A stretch of DNA of 64,000 bases from DATEPR01 sp036273855 (GCA_036273855.1 DASUGU010000042.1:1-64000); one strand, 5' to 3'; positions 1 to 9,080 are shown, counted from the first letter of the stretch. Numbers and translations are program-made. Notes: generated from the sequence alone by a model not told the origin.

Positions 1-1084
1 CGTGCTCCATCCGCCAGCTGAGCCACACCTCGGCGCCCACGTCCACGACGGGTCCGAAGGCGAGGTTCTGGGCGAAGACGCTGAGCACCCCGAGGCCCGG
101 CACGGCGACCTGGTACTGGGTGCTCACCCCGGAGAAGGACACGTCGGTGACGCGCCCCGGGCCGAGCACGTTGATGCCCGCGGAGGGCTCCGGCTCCGTG
201 GTGTGCAGGAGCAGCTTCTCGGGCCGGACGCCGAGGGTGATCCGGCCGTCGCTGCGCTGCGCCCGGGACAGGGGGACGGACACCGTCCGGCCGCCGACGC
301 GGGCGGTGAGGCTCGTCGAGTCCCTGCCCGTCACCTCCGTGACGAAGAGGTTCGACTGGCCGAGGAAGTCCGCGACGAACGCGGTCCGCGGCAGCTCGTA
401 GAGCTCCTCCGGCGCGCCGACCTGCTCGATCCGTCCCTTGTTCATCACCGCGACGGTGTCGGCCATCGTCATGGCCTCCTCCTGGTCGTGCGTGACGTGC
501 ACGAAGGTGAGTCCCACCTCGGTCTGGATCCGCTTCAGCTCGATCTGCATCTGGCGGCGCAGCTTCAGGTCCAGCGCACCCAGCGGCTCGTCCAGCAGCA
601 GCACCCTCGGCTGGTTGATCAGGGCCCTGGCCAGGGCCACCCGCTGCTGCTGGCCGCCGGAGAGCTGGGTGGGCTTGCGCCGGCCCAGGTGGCCCAGTTC
701 CACCAGGTCCAGCATGGCGGCGACCGGCTCCCGGACGTTCTTCACACCACGCCTGCGCAGTCCGAACGCGACGTTCTCGGCGACGTCCAGGTGCGGGAAC
801 AGCGCGTAGTTCTGGAACACCGTGTTGACCGGCCGCTGGAACGGCTTGTGCTCGGTGATGTCCGCGTCGCCCAGGAAGATCTGGCCGGCCGACGGGTCCT
901 CCAGGCCCGACACCATCCGCAGCGTCGTCGTCTTGCCGCAGCCGGACGCGCCGAGCAGGGCGAAGAACGAGCCCTCGGCGATGGTCAGGGCGACGTCGTC
1001 GACGGCAGTGAAACCGCCGAACCGCTTGGTCAGGTTCACCAGCCGCAGGTCGCCGCCCGCCTGGTCCGATTGCCGCTCCGCCAT
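1..1084 (-). CDS. potA: Polyamine-type ABC transporter ATP-binding protein (PotA-like), 3' end beyond the window
   Basis: This cytoplasmic ATPase would energise uptake of spermidine/putrescine-type substrates. About 361 residues are visible and the gene runs off the left edge. The Walker A motif GASGCGKT lies at residues 45-52, the LSGGQQQR signature at about 141-148, Walker B VLLLDEP at about 161-167 and the H-loop in FVHVTHDQEEA. The downstream half carries the TOBE-type regulatory domain expected of MalK/PotA-like ATPases. The ATG lies 5 bp after the stop of the PotD-like gene on the same strand, so the two are probably co-transcribed. Permease genes are expected beyond position 1. Polyamine specificity is inferred from the neighbours; other PotA relatives move different cations. 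Confidence 0.9.
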   Translation of the reverse strand, partial: MAERQSDQAGGDLRLVNLTKRFGGFTAVDDVALTIAEGSFFALLGASGCGKTTTLRMVSGLEDPSAGQIFLGDADITEHKPFQRPVNTVFQNYALFPHLDVAENVAFGLRRRGVKNVREPVAAMLDLVELGHLGRRKPTQLSGGQQQRVALARALINQPRVLLLDEPLGALDLKLRRQMQIELKRIQTEVGLTFVHVTHDQEEAMTMADTVAVMNKGRIEQVGAPEELYELPRTAFVADFLGQSNLFVTEVTGRDSTSLTARVGGRTVSVPLSRAQRSDGRITLGVRPEKLLLHTTEPEPSAGINVLGPGRVTDVSFSGVSTQYQVAVPGLGVLSVFAQNLAFGPVVDVGAEVWLSWRMEH

Positions 1085-1089
1085 ACCGG

Positions 1090-2358
1090 TCACTGCCCGC
1101 TGATCTGCTGGAACTGTTCGGTGTAGCTGTCCAGCTGGGCCATGGTCAGCGACTTGAACGGCCGCGACTTGGCCAGCATCTGGCTGGTCGGCACGATCAG
1201 CTGGACCTTCGCGGTGTCCGGGTCGAGCTGCTGGAGGGCCGCGTCCGCGCCGCTGACCGGCGGGATGTAGTCGATGTAGTCGTTCAGTTCCGCGGACACC
1301 GCCGGCTGGTAGTAGAAGTTCATCAGCCGCTCGGCATTCTTCTTGTGCCGCGCGTAGTTCGGGATGACCATGTTGTCCGACCAGGACAGCATGCCCTCGG
1401 TGGGCAGGTCGACCGTCTTCAGGTTGTCCTGGCCCAACTGCGCGACGTCACCGGAGTAGGCCATGGTGGCCGCGGTGTTGCCCTGCTGGAAGTCGGACAG
1501 GTAGTCGTTGCCGTTGAACTGCCGGACCTGGCCGGCTGCCTTGGCCTTGCGGATGTAGTCCAGCGACGCGGCGAAGTCGGCGTCGTTGAACTTCGCCGGG
1601 TCCTTGCCGATGGCGAACAGGGCGAACGCGACCGTGTCCTCCATCTCGGCGAACAGGGTGACCTTGCCCTTGAGGTCGGGCCGGGTGAACAGCTCGGCGA
1701 TCGACGTGATCGGCTGGGACACCAGGTCGGAGTTGTAGGCGATGGTGGTGAACCCGGACGCCCACGGCATGGAGAACCGGCGACCCGGGTCGATCGGGTC
1801 GTTGAGCATGGTGGGCAGCATGTTCTTCTTGTTGGGCACCTGGCCGGCGTCCAGCTCCTGGATGTAGTTGAGCTGCCGCAGCTTGGGGATCATGAAGTCG
1901 GACAGCACGACCAGGTCGCGGCCGGTGTCCTTGCCGGCGGCCAGCGCCGGGTCGATCTTGGTGTAGAAGTCGTTGTTGTCGTTGATCTCCTCGACATAGT
2001 TCACCTTGATGCCGGTCTGCTTGGTGAACTCGTCCAGGGTCGGGTGGTCGTTCTGGTTCTTGGCGTCCACGTCGATGTACGCCGGCCAGTTGGAGAAGTT
2101 GAGCAGCTTCTCGGAGTCGGAGAAGTCCTTGCCGGCGTGGCCGACGGCCTTCGCGGCCGACACCGGCTGGGGGCCCGCGGCCGACACGCCGCAGGCGGCC
2201 AGCACCCTGGCACCCGCGATCGCGGCGCCGCCGAACACCACCCCGCGCAGCATCGACCGGCGGGACAGGGCAGCGGTCGGCGAGTTGCGCCTGGTCTTGT
2301 TCTCGTACTTGGCCAGGTCGGCGATGATCTCGCTGGACTCGTGTGCTGAATCGGTCAT
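1090..2358 (-). CDS. potD: Polyamine ABC transporter substrate-binding lipoprotein (PotD-like)
   Basis: This 422-residue extracellular binding protein would deliver polyamines to the transporter. The N-terminus has a long charged region, a twin-arginine-like SRRSML motif near residues 32-37 and a hydrophobic stretch. It ends in the lipobox VLAAC (Cys about 56), so Tat export followed by lipidation is likely. The mature part begins with LLNFSNWPAYID, typical of the spermidine/putrescine-binding family (SBP_bac_8). The gene lies 39 bp downstream of the aldehyde dehydrogenase on the same strand and just before the PotA-like ATPase. Ligand identity is inferred from this context and not from specific binding residues. 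Confidence 0.88.
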   Translation of the reverse strand: MTDSAHESSEIIADLAKYENKTRRNSPTAALSRRSMLRGVVFGGAAIAGARVLAACGVSAAGPQPVSAAKAVGHAGKDFSDSEKLLNFSNWPAYIDVDAKNQNDHPTLDEFTKQTGIKVNYVEEINDNNDFYTKIDPALAAGKDTGRDLVVLSDFMIPKLRQLNYIQELDAGQVPNKKNMLPTMLNDPIDPGRRFSMPWASGFTTIAYNSDLVSQPITSIAELFTRPDLKGKVTLFAEMEDTVAFALFAIGKDPAKFNDADFAASLDYIRKAKAAGQVRQFNGNDYLSDFQQGNTAATMAYSGDVAQLGQDNLKTVDLPTEGMLSWSDNMVIPNYARHKKNAERLMNFYYQPAVSAELNDYIDYIPPVSGADAALQQLDPDTAKVQLIVPTSQMLAKSRPFKSLTMAQLDSYTEQFQQISGQ

Positions 2359-2397
2359 TGGTGCGCCTTTCGGTCGCCGGCGGTCTGGTCGGCCCGG

Positions 2398-3873
2398 TCA
2401 GGAGTGGAAGATCGTGCGGTGCCACTCCTTCCGGGCGACCCCGGTAATGTCCTGCATGACGTGCTTGATCTGCGTGTACTCCTCGAGGGAGTAGACCGAC
2501 ATGTCCTTGCCGAAGCCGGACGCCCGGTAGCCGCCGTGCGGCATCTCGCTGACCAGCGGGATGTGGTCGTTGATCCACACGCAGCCGGCGCGGATCTCGC
2601 GGGTGGCCCGCAGTGCGCGGTACTGGTCGCGGGTCCAGGCGGACGCGGCCAGGCCGTAGTCGGTGTCGTTGGCCAGGGCGATGGCCTCGTCGTCGGTGTC
2701 GAAGGGCAGCACGACGAGCACCGGGCCGAACACCTCGCGCCGGACGATCTCGGCGTCCTGGGCCACCCCGGTGATCAGTGTCGGCGGGTAGTACGCGCCC
2801 TTGGCCAGGTCACCGCCGGGGATCTCGCCGCCGGTGACGATCGTGGCGCCGCCGGCCCGGGCCCGGTCGACGAAACCGGCCACCCGGTCCCGGTGCCGCC
2901 ACGAGACGAGCGGGCCGATGTCGGTGGCCGGGTCGAACGGGTCGCCCACGGTGATCCCGCGGAACAGCGCGGCCACGCCGTCGGTGAACTCGGCGAACCG
3001 GGACGAATGCACGTACGCGCGGGTGGCGGCCGTGCAGTCCTGGCCGGTGTTGATCAGTGAACCGGCCACGGCGCCGTGCACCGCGGCCTCCAGGTCGGCG
3101 TCGTCGAACACCACGAACGGTGCCTTGCCGCCCAGTTCCAGGTGGACCCGCGTGGCCGTGCGGGACGCCAGCTCCATCACCCGGCGGCCGACCGGCGTCG
3201 ACCCGGTGAACGACACCATGTCCACGTCCGGGTGGCCGACCAGCGCCTCGCCGGCGACCGGGCCGGTGCCCGCGACGACGTTGACCACGCCGTCCGGCAG
3301 GCCGGCGTCGGTGCAGGCCCTGGCCAGGTCCAGCGCGGTGAGCGGGGTGATCTCGGCCGGTTTGAGCACGATGGTGTTGCCGGCCGCGACGGCGGGCAGG
3401 ACCTTCCACGCGGCCATGCCCAGCGGGTAGTTCCACGGCGCGATCGACCCGACGACACCGACCGGTTCGCGCCGGATGGACGAGGTGTGGTCGCCGCTGT
3501 ACTCGGCGGTGGCCAGGCCGCGCAGGTCGCGGGCGGCACCGGCGAAGAAGTCGGCGTTGTCCACCGCGACCGGGACTTCGAACTCGGTGGACAGGCGCAG
3601 CGGCTTGCCGGTCTGCCGCGACTCTGTGGTGGCCAGGGCGTCGGTGCGCTCGGCGAGGATGCCGGCCAGCCGGTGCAACGCCGCGGAGCGGTCGGCGGGG
3701 GTCGCGCCAGCCCATGCCGGGAGAGCGGCCCTGGCCGCCGCGACGGCCGCGTCGACGTCGGCGGGGTCGGCGAGTGCGAAATCCGTGATCGCCTCGCCGG
3801 TCGCCGGATCGGTCACGGTGAACCGGTCGGCCGACCCGCCGTCCCGCTCCCGACCCGCGACGTAGTGACGCAT
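2398..3873 (-). CDS. Aldehyde dehydrogenase, probable gamma-aminobutyraldehyde dehydrogenase
   Basis: This 491-residue NAD(P)-dependent dehydrogenase of the ALDH superfamily probably oxidises the aminoaldehyde made from putrescine to 4-aminobutyrate. The general base Glu lies in LELGGK (E246) and the catalytic Cys in NTGQDC (C280). The Rossmann signature SFTGSTPVG is at about 221-229. I chose the ATG at 3873 (MRHYVAG) because the family normally begins there and GAGAGG precedes it; the frame stays open 52 codons further upstream without a better start. It heads a minus-strand operon with the PotD and PotA genes and is divergent from the AsnC regulator and aminotransferase. Substrate assignment rests on context. 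Confidence 0.88.
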   Translation of the reverse strand: MRHYVAGRERDGGSADRFTVTDPATGEAITDFALADPADVDAAVAAARAALPAWAGATPADRSAALHRLAGILAERTDALATTESRQTGKPLRLSTEFEVPVAVDNADFFAGAARDLRGLATAEYSGDHTSSIRREPVGVVGSIAPWNYPLGMAAWKVLPAVAAGNTIVLKPAEITPLTALDLARACTDAGLPDGVVNVVAGTGPVAGEALVGHPDVDMVSFTGSTPVGRRVMELASRTATRVHLELGGKAPFVVFDDADLEAAVHGAVAGSLINTGQDCTAATRAYVHSSRFAEFTDGVAALFRGITVGDPFDPATDIGPLVSWRHRDRVAGFVDRARAGGATIVTGGEIPGGDLAKGAYYPPTLITGVAQDAEIVRREVFGPVLVVLPFDTDDEAIALANDTDYGLAASAWTRDQYRALRATREIRAGCVWINDHIPLVSEMPHGGYRASGFGKDMSVYSLEEYTQIKHVMQDITGVARKEWHRTIFHS

Positions 3874-4157
3874 GCCTGGCCTCTCGTCGTGCTCCTGAGC
3901 TCCGGTATGCCTGGGGATAGTGACAGAGCTGGGCGGCATCGACAAGTGATTCCGTTGAGATCGTCCCGTTTCGCGACTGATTCTTTTCATGGAAGCATTG
4001 TTGACAACGATCTCAACGCCTACCTCCACCGCAGGTCGGACGCCTGCGCATGTCGGAAGCGTGAGCGCGCGATCACGACGGATTCGGCGATCACAGATCC
4101 GTTGAAGTACGGATTCCTTCGTATGCGACTTGCCAAACCACGGCTTGAGTCGTCAGG
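3874..4157. promoter_or_regulatory. Divergent promoter region with AsnC-type inverted repeats
   Basis: This 284-bp region separates the aldehyde dehydrogenase from the AsnC regulator. A perfect 11-bp inverted repeat is present: GTTGAGATCGT at 3954-3964 and ACGATCTCAAC at 4007-4017, separated by 42 bp. The octamer TCCGTTGA at 3951-3958 recurs at 4098-4105. The region is visibly AT-richer than the flanking genes. Spaced palindromes like this are typical of Lrp/AsnC regulators, so the adjacent regulator is the obvious candidate to bind here and control both directions. No binding has been shown. Confidence 0.6.
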
Positions 4158-4652
4158 ATGGCGGTCGTGTCCAGCGACTCGCGGCAGCAGAACGGTGGGT
4201 CATCCGTGGTGCTCGACGACCTGTCCAAGGCCATCATCGAGCAGCTCCAGCAGGACGGCCGGCGTGCCTACGCGACCATCGGCAAGGCCATCGGCCTGTC
4301 CGAGGCCGCGGTGCGCCAGCGCGTGCAGAAGCTGATCGACAACGGTGTCATGCAGATCGTCGCGGTCACGGATCCGCTCACCCTCGGCTTCCGCAGGCAG
4401 GCGATGATCGGCGTGCGCTGCGAGGGCGACACCCGCAAGGTGGCGCAGGAGCTCGCGGAGATGACCGAGGTCGACTACGTCGTGCTCACCGCCGGTTCGT
4501 TCGACCTGATCGTCGAGGTCGTCTGCGTCGACGACGACCACCTGCTGGACGTCATCAACCAGCGCATCCGGTCGATTCCCGAGGTACGCAGCACCGAGAG
4601 CTTCGTGTACCTGCGGTTGTGCAAGCAGACCTACTCATGGGGAACCCGATGA
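4158..4652 (+). CDS. Lrp/AsnC-family transcriptional regulator
   Basis: This 164-residue regulator has an N-terminal AsnC-type helix-turn-helix (about residues 19-65, with LDDLSKAIIEQLQQDGR and GLSEAAVRQRVQKL). A C-terminal RAM ligand-binding domain follows, including VLTAGSFDLIVEVVC. It probably senses a polyamine or amino-acid intermediate and controls the surrounding genes. Translation could begin at the ATG at 4158 or at a GTG at 4206, just before the HTH. Its stop overlaps the aminotransferase start as ATGA, so the two are translationally coupled. Confidence 0.88.
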   Translation: MAVVSSDSRQQNGGSSVVLDDLSKAIIEQLQQDGRRAYATIGKAIGLSEAAVRQRVQKLIDNGVMQIVAVTDPLTLGFRRQAMIGVRCEGDTRKVAQELAEMTEVDYVVLTAGSFDLIVEVVCVDDDHLLDVINQRIRSIPEVRSTESFVYLRLCKQTYSWGTR

Positions 4653-6064
4653 CCGACATCAGCGATGCCGTGCGCGTCGAGCCGGACGCGGACGCCCTGT
4701 CCCGATCCGCCTACGAGCACCTGTGGATGCACTTCACGGACATGTCCACGTACCGGGACAACCCGGTGCCCACCATCGCCCGTGGCGATGGCGCGTACAT
4801 CTACGACACGCGGGGCAGGCGGTACCTCGACGGCCTGTCCGGGCTGTTCGTGGTGCAGGCCGGCCACGGCCGGACCGAACTCGCCGAAGCCGCCTTCCGG
4901 CAGGCGTCCGAGCTGGCCTTCTTCCCCGTGTGGTCGTACGCGCACCCACGGGCGATCGAACTGGCCGACCGGCTGGCCGGCCACGCGCCCGGCGACCTGA
5001 ACAAGATCTTCTTCACCACCGGCGGCGGCGAGGCCGTCGAGACGGCCTGGAAACTGGCCAAGCAGTACTTCAAGCTCACCGGAAAGCCCTACAAGCACAA
5101 GGTGATCAGCCGCGCGATCGCCTACCACGGCACGCCGCACGGCGCGCTGTCCATCACCGGCCTGCCGGACGCGAAGAAGTACTTCGAACCGCTGGTGCCC
5201 GGCGCGCACAAGGTGCCCAACACCAACTTCTACCGGGCGGCCGAGACCTCCGGCGTGCCGGAACTGGGCACCGATCTCAAGGCGTTCGGCCGGTGGGCGG
5301 CCGACCGGGTGGAGCAGGCGATCCTCACCGAGGGACCGGACACGGTGGCCGCGGTGTTCGTCGAGCCGGTGCAGAACTCCGGCGGCTGCTTCCCGCCGCC
5401 GCCCGGCTACTTCGACCGGCTGCGCGAGATCTGCGACACCTACGACGTGCTGCTCGTGTCCGACGAGGTGATCTGCGCGTTCGGCCGGCTGGGCACCATG
5501 TTCGGCTGCGACAAGTTCGGTTACGTCCCGGACATCATCACCTGCGCCAAGGGCATGACGTCGGGCTACTCGCCGATCGGCGCGACCATCGTGTCCGACC
5601 GGATCGCCGAGCCGTTCTACCAGGCGGGCAACTACTTCCCGCACGGCTACACGTTCGGCGGCCACCCGGTGTCCGCGGCTGTCGCGATGTCCAATTTGGA
5701 CATCTTCGAGCGAGAGGGCCTGCCCCAGCACGTGCTGGACAACGAGGACGCGTTCCGCTCCTCCCTGGAAGGTCTGATGGACCTGCCGATCGTCGGCGAC
5801 GTGCGCGGTGACGGCTACTTCTACGGCATCGAACTGGTGAAGGACAAGGACACCAAGGAGACGTTCGACGCGGCGGAGTGTGACCGGCTGCTGAGCGGAT
5901 TCCTGTCCACGGCGCTGTTCGACGCCGGCCTGTACTGCCGCGCGGACGACCGGGGTGAGCCGGTGGTGCAGCTGGCGCCGCCGCTGATCTGCGGGCCGGA
6001 CGAGTTCGCCGAGATGGCCGAGATCCTGCGCGACGTGCTGACCAGGGCGTGGGCGCTGATCTGA
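4649..6064 (+). CDS. Class-III omega-aminotransferase, probably putrescine/polyamine:pyruvate
   Basis: This 471-residue PLP-dependent enzyme of the class-III aminotransferases is likely to transaminate putrescine or a related amine with pyruvate, giving 4-aminobutyraldehyde. The PLP lysine is K301 in CAKGMTSGY. The cofactor-ring Asp is D272 in SDEVICAFGR, and GGGEAVETAWK forms the phosphate-binding loop. Length and motifs match SpuC-like aminotransferases. The ATG overlaps the regulator stop (ATGA). The divergent aldehyde dehydrogenase supplies the next step, and a PuuB-like oxidase follows. A beta-alanine:pyruvate activity cannot be excluded. Confidence 0.88.
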   Translation: MTDISDAVRVEPDADALSRSAYEHLWMHFTDMSTYRDNPVPTIARGDGAYIYDTRGRRYLDGLSGLFVVQAGHGRTELAEAAFRQASELAFFPVWSYAHPRAIELADRLAGHAPGDLNKIFFTTGGGEAVETAWKLAKQYFKLTGKPYKHKVISRAIAYHGTPHGALSITGLPDAKKYFEPLVPGAHKVPNTNFYRAAETSGVPELGTDLKAFGRWAADRVEQAILTEGPDTVAAVFVEPVQNSGGCFPPPPGYFDRLREICDTYDVLLVSDEVICAFGRLGTMFGCDKFGYVPDIITCAKGMTSGYSPIGATIVSDRIAEPFYQAGNYFPHGYTFGGHPVSAAVAMSNLDIFEREGLPQHVLDNEDAFRSSLEGLMDLPIVGDVRGDGYFYGIELVKDKDTKETFDAAECDRLLSGFLSTALFDAGLYCRADDRGEPVVQLAPPLICGPDEFAEMAEILRDVLTRAWALI

Positions 6065-6084
6065 GCCCGGCTGAGGAGGTTGCC

Positions 6085-7527
6085 GTGCCGCCGTACGGCG
6101 TGTGGTGGCTGGAACAGGCGCTGGCCGCCGACCGGGGGGTGCCGTGCCCGCCGCTGGCCGGGCCGGTGCATGCCGACGTGTGCGTGGTCGGCGGCGGGTA
6201 CGTCGGGCTGTGGGCCGCGATCGAGATCCGGGAGCAGGCACCGGAACTGAGGGTCGTGTTGCTGGACCGGGAGTTCTGCGGGGCCGGGGCGAGCGGGCGC
6301 AACGGGGGTTGGGCGACGGGCTGGTTCGACGAGATCGACGGTCTCGTCGACCGGTTCGGCGCCGAGGAGGCGGTGCGGCTGGCCGACCGGTCGCACTGGG
6401 CCATCGACCGGATCGAGACGTTCTGCGGCGAGCACGGCATCGACTGCCACCTGCGGCGGCGGGGCGCGATGTGGGTGGCGAGCGCGCCCGCCCACGTCGG
6501 CGTGTGGGAACCCGCGGTGCGGGCGGCCAAGGAACTGGGCCGGGGCGCCATGCTGGAGGCGGTGCCGGCGGACGAGCTGCGGGCACGGACCGGTTCACCG
6601 GTGCCGCTGGGCGGCGCCCGGCACACCGACGCCGCCGCCGTGCAGCCCGCGCTGCTGGTGCGCGGCCTGCGGCGGGTGGCGCTGGAACTGGGTGTGGTCA
6701 TCCACGAGTCGACACCGATGGTGACGCTGCGCCACGGTCGTCGGCCACGGGTGGTGACTCCGGCCGGGTACGTGGACTGCGACCGGGTGGTGCTCGGGCT
6801 GGGCGCCTGGAGTGCCGGCGTGCCCGGCCTGCGCCGCGCCACCATCCCGGTGGCCAGCCACATCGTGCTCACCGAACCGCTCGGCGACGCCGTCACCGCG
6901 CTGCCCTGGGCCGACGGTGAACTGCTCGGCGACGCCCGGCTGATGGTGCACTACGCCCAGGTCACCGCGGACGGCCGGATCGCGTTCGGGCGGGGCGGCG
7001 GTGCGCTGGGGGTCGCCGGCCGGGTCGGGCCACGGCATTTCCACGACCCAGCGACCGTCGAGGCCGTCGCCGCCGACTTCCGCCGGTGGTTCCCCCGATT
7101 CGCGGACGCACCGCTGGCCAGGGCGTGGGGCGGTCCGGTGGACCGGGCGCCGGGCCACCTGCCGTTCGCCGGCCGGCTCGGCGCGGACGCCAACGTCCTG
7201 TACGCCACCGGTTTCTCCGGTAACGGCGTGGCGCCCAGCGCGCTGTTCGGCCGGATCCTGGGCCGGCAGGTGCTCGGGCAGCAGGACGCCGACACGACGT
7301 CGCCGATCACCGGCGGCCCGCCGGCGTTGCTGCCGCCGGAGCCGCTGCGCTCGGTCGGCGGCGAGCTGGTGCGGGCCGCGCTCGGCAGGCTGGAACACGC
7401 GGAGGAGTCCGGCCGCACCGCGCCGAGGACCCGCCACGCGCTCGGCAGGCTGGTCACCGCGCACACCCCGCCCGGCCTCGATCCGCGCCTGTCCGGCCTG
7501 CGCAGGGCGGCCGGTCGAGGCGCCTGA
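6085..7527 (+). CDS. FAD-dependent amine oxidoreductase (DAO family, PuuB/OrdL-like)
   Basis: This flavoenzyme of about 480 residues belongs to the D-amino-acid oxidase fold. An ADP-binding motif (VVGGGYVGL) lies near residues 35-42, followed by the GASGRNGGWATGW segment typical of gamma-glutamylputrescine oxidoreductases and sarcosine-oxidase relatives. The C-terminal FAD segment contains LYATGFSGNGVAPS. I chose the GTG at 6085 because AGGAGGT at 6074-6080 lies just upstream; the in-frame ATG at 6049 lies inside the aminotransferase gene. With the aminotransferase it would oxidise an amine or gamma-glutamylated amine. The exact substrate is unknown. Confidence 0.82.
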   Translation: MPPYGVWWLEQALAADRGVPCPPLAGPVHADVCVVGGGYVGLWAAIEIREQAPELRVVLLDREFCGAGASGRNGGWATGWFDEIDGLVDRFGAEEAVRLADRSHWAIDRIETFCGEHGIDCHLRRRGAMWVASAPAHVGVWEPAVRAAKELGRGAMLEAVPADELRARTGSPVPLGGARHTDAAAVQPALLVRGLRRVALELGVVIHESTPMVTLRHGRRPRVVTPAGYVDCDRVVLGLGAWSAGVPGLRRATIPVASHIVLTEPLGDAVTALPWADGELLGDARLMVHYAQVTADGRIAFGRGGGALGVAGRVGPRHFHDPATVEAVAADFRRWFPRFADAPLARAWGGPVDRAPGHLPFAGRLGADANVLYATGFSGNGVAPSALFGRILGRQVLGQQDADTTSPITGGPPALLPPEPLRSVGGELVRAALGRLEHAEESGRTAPRTRHALGRLVTAHTPPGLDPRLSGLRRAAGRGA

Positions 7528-7579
7528 CCTGCTGTACGTCACACCGCGCGGCAGGCATCCGGCGCGTAGCGTTTCCGGT

Positions 7580-8116
7580 ATGGATCCGTTGCTCGTGACC
7601 GACCGGCTCACCGTGCGTGGCTGGTCCGTCGACGACGCCGAGGCCGCGCTGCCGATCTACGGCGCGCAGGAGGTCACCCGCTGGCTGACGCCGGCGATGG
7701 AGCGGGTCGAGGACATCACCGCGATGCGGGACGTGCTGCGGCAGTGGCGGGACGAGCAGGCCGATCTGCTGACCCCGCAGGGCAGGTGGGCGGTGCTGCT
7801 GCGGGACACCGGCGAGCTCATCGGCGGTGCCGGCATCCGGTTGCTGCCGCCCTACGAGGACGATCTCGAACTGAGCTGGCAGTTCCGGCCGGAACACTGG
7901 GGCCGGGGTTACGCCACCGAGGTGGGCCACGCACTGGTCGACTGGGCGTTCACCCAGGACACCGAGGAGCTGTTCGCGGTGGCCCGGCCGAACAACCAGC
8001 GCGCCATCGCGACCGCGAAGCGGCTGGGCATGGTGTGGGTCGGCGAGACGACCAAGTACTACGACCTACGGCTGCAGGTGTTCCGGATTCGGCCCAGCGA
8101 TCGCTCCAGCGCCTAA
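7580..8116 (+). CDS. GNAT acetyltransferase, RimJ/RimL type
   Basis: This 178-residue acyl-CoA-dependent N-acetyltransferase begins with LLVTDRLTVRGWSVDDAEAAL, the usual opening of RimJ/RimL-like enzymes. The acetyl-CoA-binding segment is RPEHWGRGYATEVGHALVDWAF, shortened here to its core WGRGYATE. The late NQRAIATAKRLGM motif is also present. The substrate may be a protein N-terminus or a small amine. It follows the oxidoreductase by 52 bp and ends shortly before a perfect hairpin. Confidence 0.85.
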   Translation: MDPLLVTDRLTVRGWSVDDAEAALPIYGAQEVTRWLTPAMERVEDITAMRDVLRQWRDEQADLLTPQGRWAVLLRDTGELIGGAGIRLLPPYEDDLELSWQFRPEHWGRGYATEVGHALVDWAFTQDTEELFAVARPNNQRAIATAKRLGMVWVGETTKYYDLRLQVFRIRPSDRSSA

Positions 8117-8120
8117 CATC

Positions 8121-8144
8121 GGGATCGACGGCGTCGTCGATCCC
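8121..8144 (+). promoter_or_regulatory. Perfect 10-bp inverted repeat abutting a ribosome binding site
   Basis: GGGATCGACG at 8121-8130 and CGTCGATCCC at 8135-8144 form a perfect stem with a 4-nt loop. The repeat begins 4 bp after the acetyltransferase stop, and its 3' arm runs straight into the GGGAGC Shine-Dalgarno of the next gene. It could act as a terminator for the upstream gene, an operator, or a translational control hairpin. There is no T-run. Confidence 0.55.
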
Positions 8145-8155
8145 GGGAGCACAGC

Positions 8156-9040
8156 ATGGGCCGGTACGTGATCCAGCCGCACTCGCGGCTACAGGAATGG
8201 GTGGCCGAGGAGCGGGGCTACTTCGCCGAGGTGGGCCTGGACTACGAGTTCCAGACCGACGGCCTGTCCGGCGCCTCGGTGTCCACGTCCCCGGTGCGGG
8301 CGGCGGACAGCGTGCCGGTCGAGGTGCGCAAGGGTGCGTTCGAGGACATGTCGGCCGGCCGTGCCTGTGACGTGTCGGCGGCGTGCCACTGGGCGGTGAA
8401 CGCGGCGGCCACCGGTGGTGCCGGCCGGATGTGGGCGCACGCCTATTCCGTGACGCCGTCCGGGATCTTCGTCGCACCCGACTCGGAGTACCGGAAGCCG
8501 GAAGATCTGGCCGGGGTGCCGGTCGCGGTCGGCTACCACTCGGGCAGCCACTACTCGGCATTGCAGGGCCTGGAACCGTTCGTCGGCACCGAGAACGTCA
8601 TGCTGTCCTACAACGGCCTGCCCAACGACCGGACGCGGCTACTGGTCCGGGGCGATGTGGCCGCGGCCAACGTGTTCGGGGCGCAGTACTACATCGCCGA
8701 GCAGCTGGGCTTCCGCAAGCTGGTCGACACCACGTTCATGGTCGGCTTCCTGATCGCCGACACGGCCGACCACGAGGACACGGCCAAGTACTTCCAGGCC
8801 CTGGAGATGGCCCAGCGCGACATCGACCTGGAGCAGGAGCGGTACAAGGGTTACTGGACCCGCGAACTGCCCGACGACCTGGCCGAACTGGTCGACGTCC
8901 GCCGCTTCGGCCCCGGCGAGCGCATCGTCTTCGAGCCGTACACGCGTGAGATGTACGACGTCACCCAGAAGTGGATGCACGGCCACGGCCTGCTCGACCT
9001 GGACCAGGACGCGTCGTTCGCCGACGTCGTGCTGAGCTGA
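8156..9040 (+). CDS. NMT1/THI5-like (NitT/TauT-type) substrate-binding-fold protein without signal peptide
   Basis: This 294-residue protein has the fold signatures of nitrate/taurine/thiamine-precursor binding proteins: an opening RLQEWVAEERGYFAEVGLDY segment and the phrase RKPEDLAGVPVAVGYHSGSH. The start lies directly after GGGAGC at the usual distance, and no signal peptide or lipobox precedes the conserved part. A cytoplasmic enzyme or sensor role is therefore as likely as transport. No permease or ATPase gene is adjacent. The ligand is unknown. Confidence 0.7.
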   Translation: MGRYVIQPHSRLQEWVAEERGYFAEVGLDYEFQTDGLSGASVSTSPVRAADSVPVEVRKGAFEDMSAGRACDVSAACHWAVNAAATGGAGRMWAHAYSVTPSGIFVAPDSEYRKPEDLAGVPVAVGYHSGSHYSALQGLEPFVGTENVMLSYNGLPNDRTRLLVRGDVAAANVFGAQYYIAEQLGFRKLVDTTFMVGFLIADTADHEDTAKYFQALEMAQRDIDLEQERYKGYWTRELPDDLAELVDVRRFGPGERIVFEPYTREMYDVTQKWMHGHGLLDLDQDASFADVVLS

Positions 9041-9055
9041 CACCGATCCCCAGGT

Positions 9056-9080
9056 GACCGGAGTCACAGCGGCTCCGGTC
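9056..9080 (+). terminator. Hairpin downstream of the NMT1-like gene
   Basis: GACCGGAG at 9056-9063 pairs perfectly with CTCCGGTC at 9073-9080. The hairpin starts 15 bp after the stop of the upstream gene. It lacks a T-run, which is common for actinobacterial terminators. Confidence 0.5.
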
